Part shown: one piece after another, positions 45,481-55,920 of the stretch | Layout of the letters: every line of letters begins with the position of its first letter | Numbering within the stretch: the stretch's first letter is position 1 | DNA from: Nicotiana tabacum | Lineage: Eukaryota > Streptophyta > Magnoliopsida > Solanales > Solanaceae | Direction: 5' to 3' | DNA: 64,000 bases | Assembly (NCBI RefSeq): GCF_000715075.1 | Contig: NC_134085.1 | Span: 152,176,178-152,240,177, forward strand | Translations under genes and position numbers: made by a program | Notes under the pieces: generated by a model | Database searches by the model: none | The model's input: the letters and a program-made list of their open reading frames with translations, nothing else | What the model was told of the DNA's origin: nothing

Positions 45481-47254
45481 TTCACCGATCATCGCAGTCT
45501 TCAACATTTGTTCAAGCAAAAGGATCTTAATTCGAGGCAGCGGAGGTGGCTTGAGTTGCTCAAGGATTATGATATTACCATTTTGTATCACTCTGGGAAG
45601 GCCAATGTGGTGGCCGATGCATTGAGCCGGAAGGCGGTTAGCATGGGGAGTTTGGCGTACATTCCAGTTGGGGAGAGGCCCTTTGTTGTTGATGTTCAGG
45701 CTTTGGCCAATCGGATGGTGAGATTAGACATTTCAGAGCCTAGTCGGGTGTTGGCTTGTGTGGTTTCTCGGTCTTCCTTGTATGACTGCATCAGAGAGCG
45801 CCAGTATGATGATCCACATTTGCTTGTCCTTAAGGACAGGGTTCAACATGATGATGCCAGGGATGTGACCATTGATGGTGATGGTGCTTTGAGGAGGCAG
45901 GTCCGGATTTGCATGCCCAATGTGGATGGGCTTCGGGAGTTGATATTGGAGGAGGCCAACAGCTCGCGATATTCCATCCATCCAGGTGTAGCGAAAATGT
46001 ATCAGGATTTGAGGCAGCACTACTGGTGGAGAAGGATGAAAAAGGATATAGTAGGGTATGTGGCTCGGTGTCTCAATTGTCAGTAGGTAAAGTACGAGCA
46101 TCAGAAACCGGGTGGCGTACTTCAGCGGATGATTATTCCTGAGTGGAAGTGGGAGAGAGTTACTATGGATTTTGTGAGTGGTCTTCCTCGGACTTTGAAA
46201 AAGTTTGATTCGATTTGGGTGGTTGTGGACAGGCTGACCAAGTCCGCGCACTTCATTCCAGTATGTACTACCTATTCTTTGGAGCGGCTGGCAGGGATCT
46301 TTATCCGGGAGATTATCCGATTGCATGGGGTTCCAGTGTCTATTATCTCAGATAGGGGTACTCAGTTCACTTCTCAGTTTTGGAGGACATTTCAGCGAGA
46401 GTTGGGTATGCAGGTGGAGTTGAGCACAGCGTTTCATCCTCAGACGTACAGACAATCCGAGCGCACCATTCAGATATTGGAGGACATGTTGTGCGCCTGT
46501 GTTATTGATTTCGAAGGTTCTTGGGATGAGTTTCTGCCGCTTGCAAAGTTTGCCTACAACAACAGCTATCAGTTCAGCATTCAGATGGCACCATATGAGG
46601 CCTTGTATGGGAGATGGTGTAGATCTCTAGTTGGTTGGATCGAGCCTGGCGAGGCTAGGATGTTGGGAGCAGACTTGGTTCAGAATGCCTTAGAGAAAGT
46701 GAAGGTGATTCAGGAAAGACTTCGTATAGCTTAGTCACGTCAGAAGAGTTATGCGGACCGGAAGGTTCGAGATGTGTCCTATATGGTTGGTGAGAAGGTC
46801 TTGCTGAAGGTTTCGCCCATGAAGGGTGTTATGAGATTTGGGAAGAAAGTCAAGTTGAGTCCGACGGTTCATTGGGCCATTTGAGATGCTTCGGAGGATT
46901 GGGTAGGTGGCTTATGAGCTTGCTTTTCCACCCAGCCTATCGAGTGTGCATCTGATATTCCATGTTTCTACGCTCCGGAAGTATGTTGGGGACCCGTCTC
47001 ATGTGTTAGACTTCAGCATGGTCCGGTTGGATGATGATTTGACCTACGATGTGGAGCCAGTGGCTATTTTGGGTCGTCAGGTTTGGAGATTGAGATCAAA
47101 GGATATCGCTTCGGTGAAGGTGCAGTGGAGAGGTCAGCCCGTAGAGGAGGCTACCTGGGAGACCGAGCGGGACATGCGGAGAAGATATCCTCACCTGTTT
47201 GAGGCTCCAAGTATGTTTCTTGACCCGCTCGAGGACGAGCGTTTGTTTTAATTG
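45478..47254 (+). pseudogene. RNase H end, integrase and chromodomain of Tekay copy 2 (few stops)
   Basis: 45478-46086 includes [11 protein letters not shown] and the integrase zinc domain ([17 protein letters not shown]...CLNCQ), ending in a CAG-to-TAG change. 46129-46734 is the integrase core with DFVSGLP and SDRGTQFTS. The third catalytic region reads HPQTYRQSE, so Glu is present but TDGQ is changed to TYRQ. A TAG follows at 46734. 46907-47251 ends in the chromodomain (ASVKVQWRGQPVEEATWETE). The stop is 11 bp before the LTR-adjacent purine tract. Confidence 0.92.
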
Positions 47255-47261
47255 GGGAGGA
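47252..47261 (+). other. Polypurine tract of Tekay copy 2
   Basis: ttggggagga abuts the 3' LTR start. Equivalent sites are gttagggagga at 16591-16601 and, inverted, tcctccccaa at 60227-60236. Confidence 0.85.
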
Positions 47262-50126
47262 TGTGATGACCCGGCCCGTCGTCATGTGAGTTACTTCCCC
47301 ATTTCCCCCATTTTATGCTTCTTCATGTTTCGTTATCGGTATTCGGTGTTTTAGAGTTAAATCGGATTGGTTTTGATAGGAAATGAGACACTTAGTCTCT
47401 TTAAGGTAGGCTTATTTTGGAAAAAGTCAACCGGATGTTGACTATTGAGTTAGAGGGCTCGGATGTGATTTTCGATGATTCTGTTAGCTTCGGGGGTTGA
47501 TATGTGGCTTAGGAGTGTGATCGGAATTGATTTTGGAGGTCCGGAGTAGAATTAGGCTTGAATTGGCGAAGTTAGTATTTTGGCGAATTCCGGTTGGTAG
47601 GTGAGATTTTGATACTGGGGTCGGAATGGAATTCCGAGAGTTGCAGTAGCTTCGTTAGGTGATTTTGGATGTGTGTGCAAAATTTCAGATCATTCGGAGG
47701 TGTCTTGGTCGGGTTTTTGATCAAATGCGTATTTTGGAAGTTTTTAAGAAATTTAGGCTTGAATCCGATGTAATTTGATGGTTTTGGTGTTGTTTGTGGT
47801 GTTTTGATGATTGAAACAAGTTTGAATGATGTTTTAGGATGGTTTGGCACTTTTGGTTGAGGTCCCGTGGGCCTCGGGGTGATTTCGGATGGTTAACGGG
47901 AATTCTTGAAGTTGGAAAATGCTGCAGAAATGCAGCAGACAGTGCAGAGCAATTTTGCTCTATGAGATTGCATAGCACAAAGGGCTGCGATCGCATAAAA
48001 GGATTTTAGGGGCTATTTGGTTGTTCAATGCGATCGCATGAAGGGGTTGCGATCGAGCAATGTTGTTTGGTAAGGCACTGTGATCGTATAGGGCCTGTTG
48101 CGATCGCATAGGGTAATTTGCGACCGTGGACTTTTTGGTCTATGCGATCGCAGGGGATTGAATGCGATCGCATAGAGTTAGCTACAGTGATCCGGGCAGA
48201 ATATTAAAAACATTTCATCCGCGAACCAAACCCATTTTTGAACATCCTTGAGAGCTCTTGGACGAGGATTAAAGAGGGTTTCGATTGGTATTGATTGGAG
48301 GTGAGTCTTATGACCTAAAAACATCATTTAATTGTAGATTCAAAATCTAAATTCATGGAAATTTGATTTAAAAGGGAAGAATTAGGGCATGACTTTTTGA
48401 ATGTAAATTTGGGGTTTGAGGGAGCATTTGATCTCGGATTTTGGTAAATTTGATACGTATAGACTCGTGGCGAGATAAGGAATCCGGTTATGTGAATTTT
48501 CTAATTTTTCGAGAAGTGGGTCCGGGGCTCGGGTTTTGCCACCTTCGTGATTTTCGATATTTTTCGAGTCTTTTCGATTGGGTTGTATTCCCTTAGCCTA
48601 TTGTAACGTATTACTTGTGGTTTTGATCAGATTCGACGCTCGAAGAGGTTGATTTGCGAGGCAAGGGAGTAGCGAGCTAGGATTTCGGCCTGCTTGAGGT
48701 GAGTAATGGTTATAAATGATGTTCTGAAGATTTGAAACCCCGGATTTGCACAACGTGGTGCTATGTTGAGATGAGACACACGTTGTATGATGAGCGTGGG
48801 ATCTGTTACTACTGGGGATTTGGACTCGATCCATCTTGTTTGATGACTTTACTGTACTTTTGACTGATACTTAATTAATATCATTATATTTTTGGCTAGT
48901 TGCCATATTTGGGGCCTTAGGGGGCATTTGTATTGGTTGACCTCACTTTTCTTGTCGAAATCATACCCTCAGTCATATTCTTAACTGATAAGCATAATAT
49001 GAACCAGCTTTAGAAATTGTTAAATCCTAATGAGAGTAACGTGTGGGTTGAGAACCACATCTTATCTTAGTATGCCCGAGAGGCCAAGTCTATAGTGACT
49101 GAGAGGGGTCGAGAACCCCATTTTGAGGGTATTTGATATGCTATGGATCGGGCTGCACGCCCCAGCAGTATATATATTTATGCGGATCGGACTGCACGCC
49201 GCAATAGTATATTATACGGATCGGACTGCACACCGCAGTAGTTTATTGTATGGATCGGACTGCACGCCGCAGTAGTATATTATATGGGTCGGACTGCACA
49301 CCGCAGTAGTATAGCGCTTGGGCTGAAGGAGCCCCTCCGGAGTCTGCACACCCCTAGTGAGCGCAGTCGACTATTCTTGGATCGGGCTGCACGCCGCAGC
49401 AGTATATATACATATATATGGATCGGGCTGCATATATATATATATATATATATATATGGATCGGGCTGCGCGCCGCAGCAGTATACTATATGGATCGGGT
49501 TGCACGCCGCAGCAGTACAAATATGAATTCGGTTATCGTGAGGAGTAAATGAAATGAATACTGGCTTAAAGGACTTTTAACTGACTTCTTCATTTAGTTG
49601 TTGTTTTTTATATTCTCACTGTTTTAATATAGAACTGCGTAGTGTTTTACGAGTTTTCTTTCTGTCAGTCATTATTTATTGCTATTACTCACTGAGTTGG
49701 AGTACTCACTTTACTCCCTGCACCATGTGTGCAGATACAGGTATCCCGGAGGCATAGTTTGAGCCTTTTGCTGCTATTCAGCTTATTCCGGAGTCATCGA
49801 GGTAGCTGCATGGCGTCCGCAGGACCTGATTTCTCCCCTTATCCCCTTTATTATCCACATTCTAGACAACTCTATGTATAGGTTGCTACACAGACTTGTA
49901 TTAGAGGCTCTTGGCTCGTGACACCACATCGGCAGGATTTATATTGATATTTTATGGATTTTCCGTACTGTTTATCTATTGCTACAGAGTTATAATCACG
50001 TTAATTTGGAAATAAATCCTATTAGTTGGTAATGAATTCTACATAAGGGATTGTGAGTGACAAATTGGTCGGGCTTGCCTAGCATCGTGTTGGGCGCCGT
50101 CATGAACGGAGATTGGGGTCGTGACA
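47262..50126 (+). repeat. 3' LTR of Tekay copy 2
   Basis: TGTGATGACCCGG...GGGTCGTGACA. Differs from the 5' LTR mostly by scattered transitions. It has nine copies of the ~33-bp repeat (49140-49515) and a segment, gcgcttgggctgaaggag, at 49315-49332. That segment is absent from the 5' LTR but present in other Tekay LTRs. Confidence 0.95.
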
Positions 50127-50131
50127 TTTAA

Positions 50132-50616
50132 ATACCCAAAATTTATCAAAATGAATTATAGAAAATACTTAATAAATAAATAAAAATATTATTTATACAT
50201 TGAAATGCTTGAAATAATAATTTTGTACTATAGAAATATAAAAATACTATTTTGACACAAATAACATAAATAGAGAGCCTTTGTATGTGAATATTGGCTA
50301 TTATTGCAAAAAGAGATAAATAGCTTTAAAAATGCTAATGTAATTGCATGAAAAAAAATAAAAATATTTGAGACATATATTATAGGTGCAAAAAATAAAT
50401 TTAGGTAACTAAGTCATCACGTAATAATTTAAAGGGATAATTAATAAATATTTATATAATTTAAATGCAAGAAAATTAATTTAAGAGCTCCAAAAATATG
50501 GAAAATTATTGGATATGCTTGTATAGATTTGTAAACTAAATAATAATTCATAAAATGCTATTTTGAAGGCATGTATATATTTTAAAAAAATATGAGGGAA
50601 AAATTGGGTAACAACA
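50132..50616. other. Right end of the 6.26-kb element, no gene
   Basis: AT-rich text rich in aaatattt and aataaata, ending ttgggtaacaaca at the junction with the Copia RT codons. Confidence 0.6.
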
Positions 50617-51571
50617 TCATCAACATAGACTTGCACAATAAGCAGGTTCCTCCCCCGTTTCTTCAGAAATAGGGTGTTGTCGATTTTTTCTCTTGTAAAG
50701 CCATTTTCAAGGAGGAATTTGGACAAACTTTCATTACCATGCACGAGGGACCTACATCATCCCATATAATTCCTTCTCAAGTCTGAATACATGCTCAGGA
50801 TGCTCATGACATTCAAAACCATGTGGTTGTTTGACAAAGACTCCTTCCTTTAGATATCCATTCAGAAATACACTTTTGACATCCATTTGGAACAATTTGA
50901 ATTCCATATGAGATGCAAAGGCAATGAGGATTTTGATGGCTCTCATGCGAGCGACTGAAACAAAAGTTTCATCATAGTCGATCCCTTCTTCTTCATTGTA
51001 GCCTTGAACTACTAACCTTGCTTTTTTTCCTTGTTGTGTTCCCAAAATCATCAAGTTTGTTTCTGAACACCCACCTAGTTCCTATGACTATTCTGTCTGT
51101 AGGTCGAGGAACCAGGTGCCATACGTTGTTCCTCTCAAATTGATGGAGTTCATCTTGCATATTAGTAATCCGGTCAACATCTTTCAATGCTTCTTTGATA
51201 TTTTTGGGCTCAATTTGAGAGAGGAAGGCTGAGAAGGCAAGTGAATTTCTTGGCTTTGATCTAGTTTGAATCCCTGAGTCAAGAGGAGTGATCACATTTT
51301 GAAGAGGGTGTGAACTTTTGTATATCCAGTTAGACACTTGAATCTCATTGTGAGAGGATCCAGGTTCCTCTGAATGAGATCCATTGTAGACATGAGTGCC
51401 ACTTCTCAGATCAGCATCTGGGGTTCCTTGCACAGCATCAACAACTCTGTTCTCTACTCCAGTTATTGTTATTGAAGGACCAGGTTCCTCTACATCAGTT
51501 GGAAATTTAGCTGCACCATTGTCATTTGACTCCTTGACCTGACTCATCATGTCAGCCTTTCCATTTTCCAT
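50617..51571 (-). pseudogene. Copia reverse transcriptase, N-terminal half (broken)
   Basis: 51571-50993 carries the integrase-RT spacer and RT start (EALKDVDRITNMQDELHQFERNN, VIGTRWVFRNKL). A frameshift leads to 51054-50752 with KARLVVQGYNEEEGIDYDETF and FQMDVKSVFLNGYL. The last part, 50744-50617, reads LLIVQVYVDD and is then cut by the nested element between the two Asp codons of the active site. The other half is at 32973-33431. Confidence 0.9.
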
Positions 51572-52920
51572 ATCAACCTTATCATGTGAATCTTTTCCAA
51601 ATAGATGGTGTGATTCGTCAAGATCACATGTATGCTTTCCTCAACACATTGAGTTCTTTTGTTGTACACCTTGTAAACTTTTCTTGAATAGCCAAGAAAG
51701 ATTCCTTCATTACTTTTGGCATCAAATTTTCCCAATGCTTCCTTACCATTATTGAGGACGAAACATTTGCAGCCAAACGTCCTTAAGTATATTATCTTGG
51801 GTTTCCTCCCTTTCAGTAGTTCATATGGTATTTTGTTCAGGAGGGACCTAATCATGCACCTATTCACCAAGTAGCATGCCGTGTTGACTGCCTCTGCCCA
51901 GAAGCTTTTTGCAACACCAGTGTCAATCAGAATTGTCGCCATATCTTCAAGAGTACTATTTTTTTCTCCACAACACCGTTTTGTTGGGGTGTTCTTGGAG
52001 CTGAAAAATTATGACTTATACCATTTTCAGCACAGAATTCATCAAATTTTGCGGTGTCGAACTCTGTGCCATGATCAGATCTTATACTCACAACATTATG
52101 GCTCATATTTACTTGGATCTTTTTCACAAAAGCAGCAAATACTGGAAAGGTCTCGTCCTTGGTTCTGAGGAACAAGGTCCAGGTAAATCTGGAGTAGTCA
52201 TTCATTATGACGAAAATGTACTTCTTTCCTCCTCTACTTGGCACTCTCATAGGTCCACATAGATCCATATGGAGGAGATTAAGTGGACTTGAGGTGCTTA
52301 CTTCTTTTTTGGGTTTGAAGGGGGACCTAACTTGCTTTCTTTTTACACATGCATCACACACCTTGTGATCTTTGAAACTTGACTTAGGCAGCCCACGAAC
52401 CAGGTCCTTCTTGACCAATTTGTTCAGTATAGTAAAACTTGCATGTCCCAATCTTCTATGCCACAGTTCAGCATCATCATCAACAACACTCTGACATGTG
52501 AGATCCCCATTGTGCAAGGACTCAAAATTAGCAACATAAATATTGTTGTATCTTTTTGCCATCAGGACCATTTCACGTGTCACGAGGTTTGTGACTGTGC
52601 AGATTTTTAACACAAATTCCACCTTATTTCCTTTGTCATAGATTTGAGAAATACCCAGTAGGCTATACTGCAAGTTGTTAACATAATACACATTTTCAAT
52701 TGAGTGAGTAAGTGTCTTCCCAATTCTGCCTACTCTTGGAATGTATCTTTTTTTGCCATTGCAAAGGACTCCCTCCTTGCAGGGCTTTGAGTGAAAGAAA
52801 ATCATTAGTGCTTCCGTTCATATGCTTAGAACAGCCACTATCCATATACCATCTTTGGCTGCTTCTTTTCACTTCTCCCTGCACAAGGAAATTAAGGATT
52901 AGACTTAGGAAACCAAACAA
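51547..52920 (-). pseudogene. Copia protease and integrase (broken)
   Basis: The protease motif WYMDSGCSKHM is near 52850. Integrase follows in 52805-51927: zinc domain WHRRLGH...CDACVKRKQ, the catalytic Asp in LHMDLCGPM, the second Asp in IRSDHGTEF and the Glu region APRTPQQNGVVEKK. A one-base shift near 51940 ends that frame. The GAG-polyprotein tail continues in 51942-51547 (WAEAVNTACYLVNR, FLGYS). No active product is expected. Confidence 0.9.
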
Positions 52921-53022
52921 GTTTGGGTCCCTTGTAGTGAGAAAAAGGGTGAATCAAAGTTCTTTTTATCCAAGCAGACACCACACATTTTTTATTTGAG
53001 GGACCAGGTTCTTTAGCAGTAG

Positions 53023-54862
53023 TTACTTTTTCAGCAAAAACTTTGTTTGTCTATTGGGACTGAAGTCTAGCTTTACAGGTTTCTTTAAAATGTACAGTGT
53101 TACCACACTGAGTGCAAAGCCAGTTATCAGGAACAGTAACGTACTTGCTATGAGGGTTGTAAGAAGTCTTTTCCCTTTGAAACCTGATTCCCTGCTTGTT
53201 TCCCCTATTGTTCTTATACATATCAGTGATTGCATCAGAGGACCAGGTCCACTTAAGAGATTCTTAACTCTGCCTAGATCTTCCTGAAATTGTCTGTTTC
53301 TCTCAAGTTTTGTACACAGACTAGATTTTACTGATTTTAGCTCATTTTCAAGCCTAAGGTGTGCCTCACTTGCAACTTCCTTTCCCTTTTGAGTGTTTCC
53401 ATGCCTTCTTTCCCTTTTTAGTTCCTCACTGGTTTCCTTTAGGTCCACAACTACGACCAACAAGTCATCTCTCTCATGATGTACGTTTGCAATTTTTTCA
53501 GTTAAGGCATCTTTTTCCTTTTTTAAAGTCTCAATGGTTTCTTTTAAATTGACCACTACGGCCACTAGATTACCTCTCTCGTGTTCTACTTCTCTTAGTC
53601 CCACAGTTAGCACATTTTTATCATTAATGAGATTGTGATTTGTATCAATTAGAACATTTGCCAAGGATATAAGCTTCTTTTGAGAGTAAGACTTCAAATT
53701 TCTTTGAACGTCCAGAAAGTTTACCTTATCGTCATCATCATCAGATTTTTCCATCAGGGCAAAGATAGAGTCATACTCAGTTGATTCACTTTCAACGGCC
53801 ATCATAGAAATATCACCTTGTTCATCAACTCCTTCAGATTCACTTGAAGAATCTCCCCATGCAGCAAGAGCTTGTTTCACAATATTGTCAATAGCGTCTT
53901 TTCTCATGAATATTCTGTTAGGAATTGGGTTCCTCTTGACTGCTTTGTCAGTGTTGTGCTTGTGCTGATCCTTCTTGTGCAAGGGACAATCTTTGATGAA
54001 ATGTCCTGGCTTTCCACATTTATGACACAAGTCATAGCCTTTTGGTCTGCTAGAGCTACCCCTTTTTGGAAGGCCTCCATTTCTGCGCACCATCTTCTGG
54101 AATCTTTTTGTTAGATACACCATGTCAGCATCCTTGCCACTTGAGTCATTATTGTCAGCCTTGAGGACCAGGTTCTTCTCCTTCTTCGGTTCTCTTCTTT
54201 CAAGGTCCTTCCTTTTCTTTATTTCATATGTCTTCAGATTTCCAATAGGTTCATCAATGGTCAACTTTTGCAAATACTTTGCCTATGTAATAACATTGAC
54301 CTTGCTTTCCTAGGAACCAGGTAATACACTAAGTATTTTCCTGACAAGTTTGTTCCTTGGAATGATTTTTCCCAGAGAGTAAGCTCATTGGTGATGGACG
54401 TGAATCGAGTGTGCATGTCCTGAATGGACTCATCATCCTTCATCTTGAAGAGTTCATACTCAGTGGTGTGCATGTCGATCTTTGACTGCTTGACTTGAGT
54501 TGTTCCTTCGTATACCGTTTGGAGAGCTTCCCAGATCTCTTTGGCAGATTGGCAGGCGAAGATCTTGTTGTATTCGTCTGGTCCAATACCACAGATGAGG
54601 GTATTTTTTGCTCGGAAGTTATTCTCTATAGCTTTGCGGTCATCATCGGTGTACTCCTTCCTTATCTTGGGAATTGTCACTGCTGGTTTGCCAATGGTCT
54701 TCATAGGAACAAAGGGTCCATCACAAATAATATTTCAGAGCTCTGAATCTTAGCCATGATAAAATCATGCATCCTTGTCTTCCACCATCTGTAGTATTGG
54801 ATATTGAATCTAGGTGGTCTGTAGGTAGATTGACCTTCTTCAAAGTTTGGTGGAGTAGCCAT
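53023..54862 (-). pseudogene. Copia gag with zinc knuckle and coiled coil (broken)
   Basis: The ATG at 54862 begins MATPPNFEEGQSTYRPPRF. A TGG-to-TGA change near 54742 stops the frame. The UBN2-type gag domain continues at 54704-54261 (EIWEALQTVYEGTTQVKQSK), breaks, and resumes at 54273-53023. That part has the CCHC knuckle CHKCGKPGHFIKDC and an acidic Asp run (SDDDDDK). About 150 residues of coiled coil follow, in which NLKETIETLKKE and DLKETSEELKRE repeat. A coiled-coil gag extension fits the SIRE lineage. Inactive. Confidence 0.88.
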
Positions 54863-54901
54863 AAGGATCTTTTCTAGGTGTTAGCCTGATAGAAAGAACT
54901 T

Positions 54902-54913
54902 GCTCTAATACCA
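54902..54913 (-). other. Primer-binding site of the Copia element
   Basis: On the minus strand tggtattagagc lies two bases after the LTR end, one mismatch from the initiator tRNA-Met site tggtatcagagc. Confidence 0.85.
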
Positions 54914-54915
54914 AT

Positions 54916-55833
54916 TGATAGAAACTAAGGGTCCACCAAACTATATAGAGAACATGGTTCTCTATTAGTTCCCACAGAAAATACACACATCAGTAAGTAA
55001 ATAACACAGTGGAGTTTTACGTGGAAAACTCCCAGCTCACGGGATTAAAAACTACGGCCTACACTCGTAGAAATTTCAACTTCACTACTAAGCAAACTTC
55101 ATATTACAAACTATTGTAACCTAGGAATCAAACTCTTAATCTCTCACTTACTTGTAATAACTCTATTACAAGCCCCTTTGTAATAACTCTATTACAAAGC
55201 TTACAACTCGACTAACTCTAGCCAAGACACAAACACAAGGTTTATGATTTTACAAAAGGTTTCATACACAATGTTTCTAGCTAAGCTAAGTAGGAATTAC
55301 AAGTAAATCACTTTAACAAAGGTGCAACACAACTAATGACATATAATAACTCAATGCAGGAAACTGGTCCTTTGTTATGTTGTTCTCTATGCTTTGAGCC
55401 CTAAAAGTCACTTGCAAGATCGCCACACACTTGAGAGGAAACTTGATTAATTCTGGAAATGTGCAAGTGTGTGTTTTTCCTTTTGCTTTACGTTAACATT
55501 ACCCAAGTGATGTCACTTGGATGATGCAAGCATATTTGGTACAAGGGCATTCCCCATAAAGTGATTGTTGCATTGTTTGCCTTATTGCGTATGTGCAGAG
55601 GAACAGTTGCAGCAACTTTATAGTTGTAGGGAGTTGACTGGTATGGTCAGCAAGGGAACTGATGTCCATTTATTCCCTCTGTCGTTTTCTTGACTTTAAT
55701 TGTTGGAACTTGTGCCCGACTTGAGACTTATTGTTCTTGAGCACTTTTGAGGATGTGTGACATGTTCCCGATCGGGTTCTTATCATTAAGTTTGTTAGAT
55801 CATCAAAAAGATAATAAAACACATAATCTATCA
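54916..55833 (-). repeat. 5' LTR of the Copia element
   Basis: Plus strand starts tgatagaaac and ends taatctatca, a perfect TGATAG/CTATCA terminal inverted pair. Next to it is the LINE target duplication cattc. Confidence 0.9.
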
Positions 55834-55920
55834 CATTCTTTGGACATCTTCTTCGTCCTAAAGATAATATTAAACAACCCAGTAAGTCACTCCATTCTTG
55901 AACGGCCCGCATTCTTCCGG

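Larger units (their letters stand above)
39207..50126 (+). mobile_element. Full-length Tekay/Del-type chromovirus copy 2 (10.92 kb)
   Basis: 5' LTR 39207-42096 (2890 bp), PBS, gag, pol, chromodomain, polypurine tract, 3' LTR 47262-50126 (2865 bp). A perfect 5-bp duplication, tttaa, lies at 39202-39206 and 50127-50131. It is the innermost and therefore youngest layer of the stack. Despite intact ends, it has stops in gag and pol, a frameshift just before the RT active site and an altered protease motif, so it could move only with help. Confidence 0.95.
33432..50616. mobile_element. 6.26-kb noncoding TG...CA element (possible giant solo LTR), split by Tekay copy 2
   Basis: Begins TGTAGCGCCC at 33432 and ends GGTAACAACA at 50616, with a perfect 5-bp duplication tcatc at 33427-33431 and 50617-50621. 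Subtracting Tekay copy 2 and its duplication leaves about 6.26 kb. No polyprotein, primer site or internal LTR pair is recognisable. LTR-like features are present: a TATA-type box (tttatatag near 38531), a ttgatctcttgagatcaa palindrome at 39047-39064 and LTR-type text at 35700-35800. Possible identities are a very long solo LTR (Ogre-lineage LTRs can reach several kb) or a LARD-type element. The boundaries are strong; the identity is inference. Confidence 0.7.
29610..55833 (-). mobile_element. Copia retrotransposon, split by a nested insertion
   Basis: LTRs lie at 29610-30528 (3', left) and 54916-55833 (5', right), about 918 bp each. The better-preserved right copy has TGATAG...CTATCA ends. 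The flanks are catta (29605-29609) and cattc (55834-55838), a 5-bp target duplication with one mutation inside the LINE. Read on the minus strand the order is PBS, gag with zinc knuckle and coiled coil, protease, integrase, RT, RNase H, then an extra ORF region. Integrase before RT makes it Copia. A long coiled-coil gag and an ORF after pol suggest the SIRE lineage (inference). Without the nested insert it would be about 9.0 kb. Confidence 0.9.
27943..55917 (-). mobile_element. 5'-truncated RTE-type LINE, split by the Copia insertion
   Basis: The 3' end is at the left: a (TTG)n-type tail (caacaaca, ~27943) and a 3' UTR starting acatacccag. Reverse-transcriptase pieces follow on the minus strand at 28409-28618 (KVGIVPVGDKMRELRMRWF...), 28783-28968 ([15 protein letters not shown]) and 29032-29600 ([27 protein letters not shown]). 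At 29609 the Copia starts. The LINE continues at 55834-~55917, whose minus-strand translation LTGLFNIIFRTKKM is the expected upstream RT segment. It is truncated further 5' and full of stops. The join across the Copia restores the LINE reading order. Confidence 0.85.
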
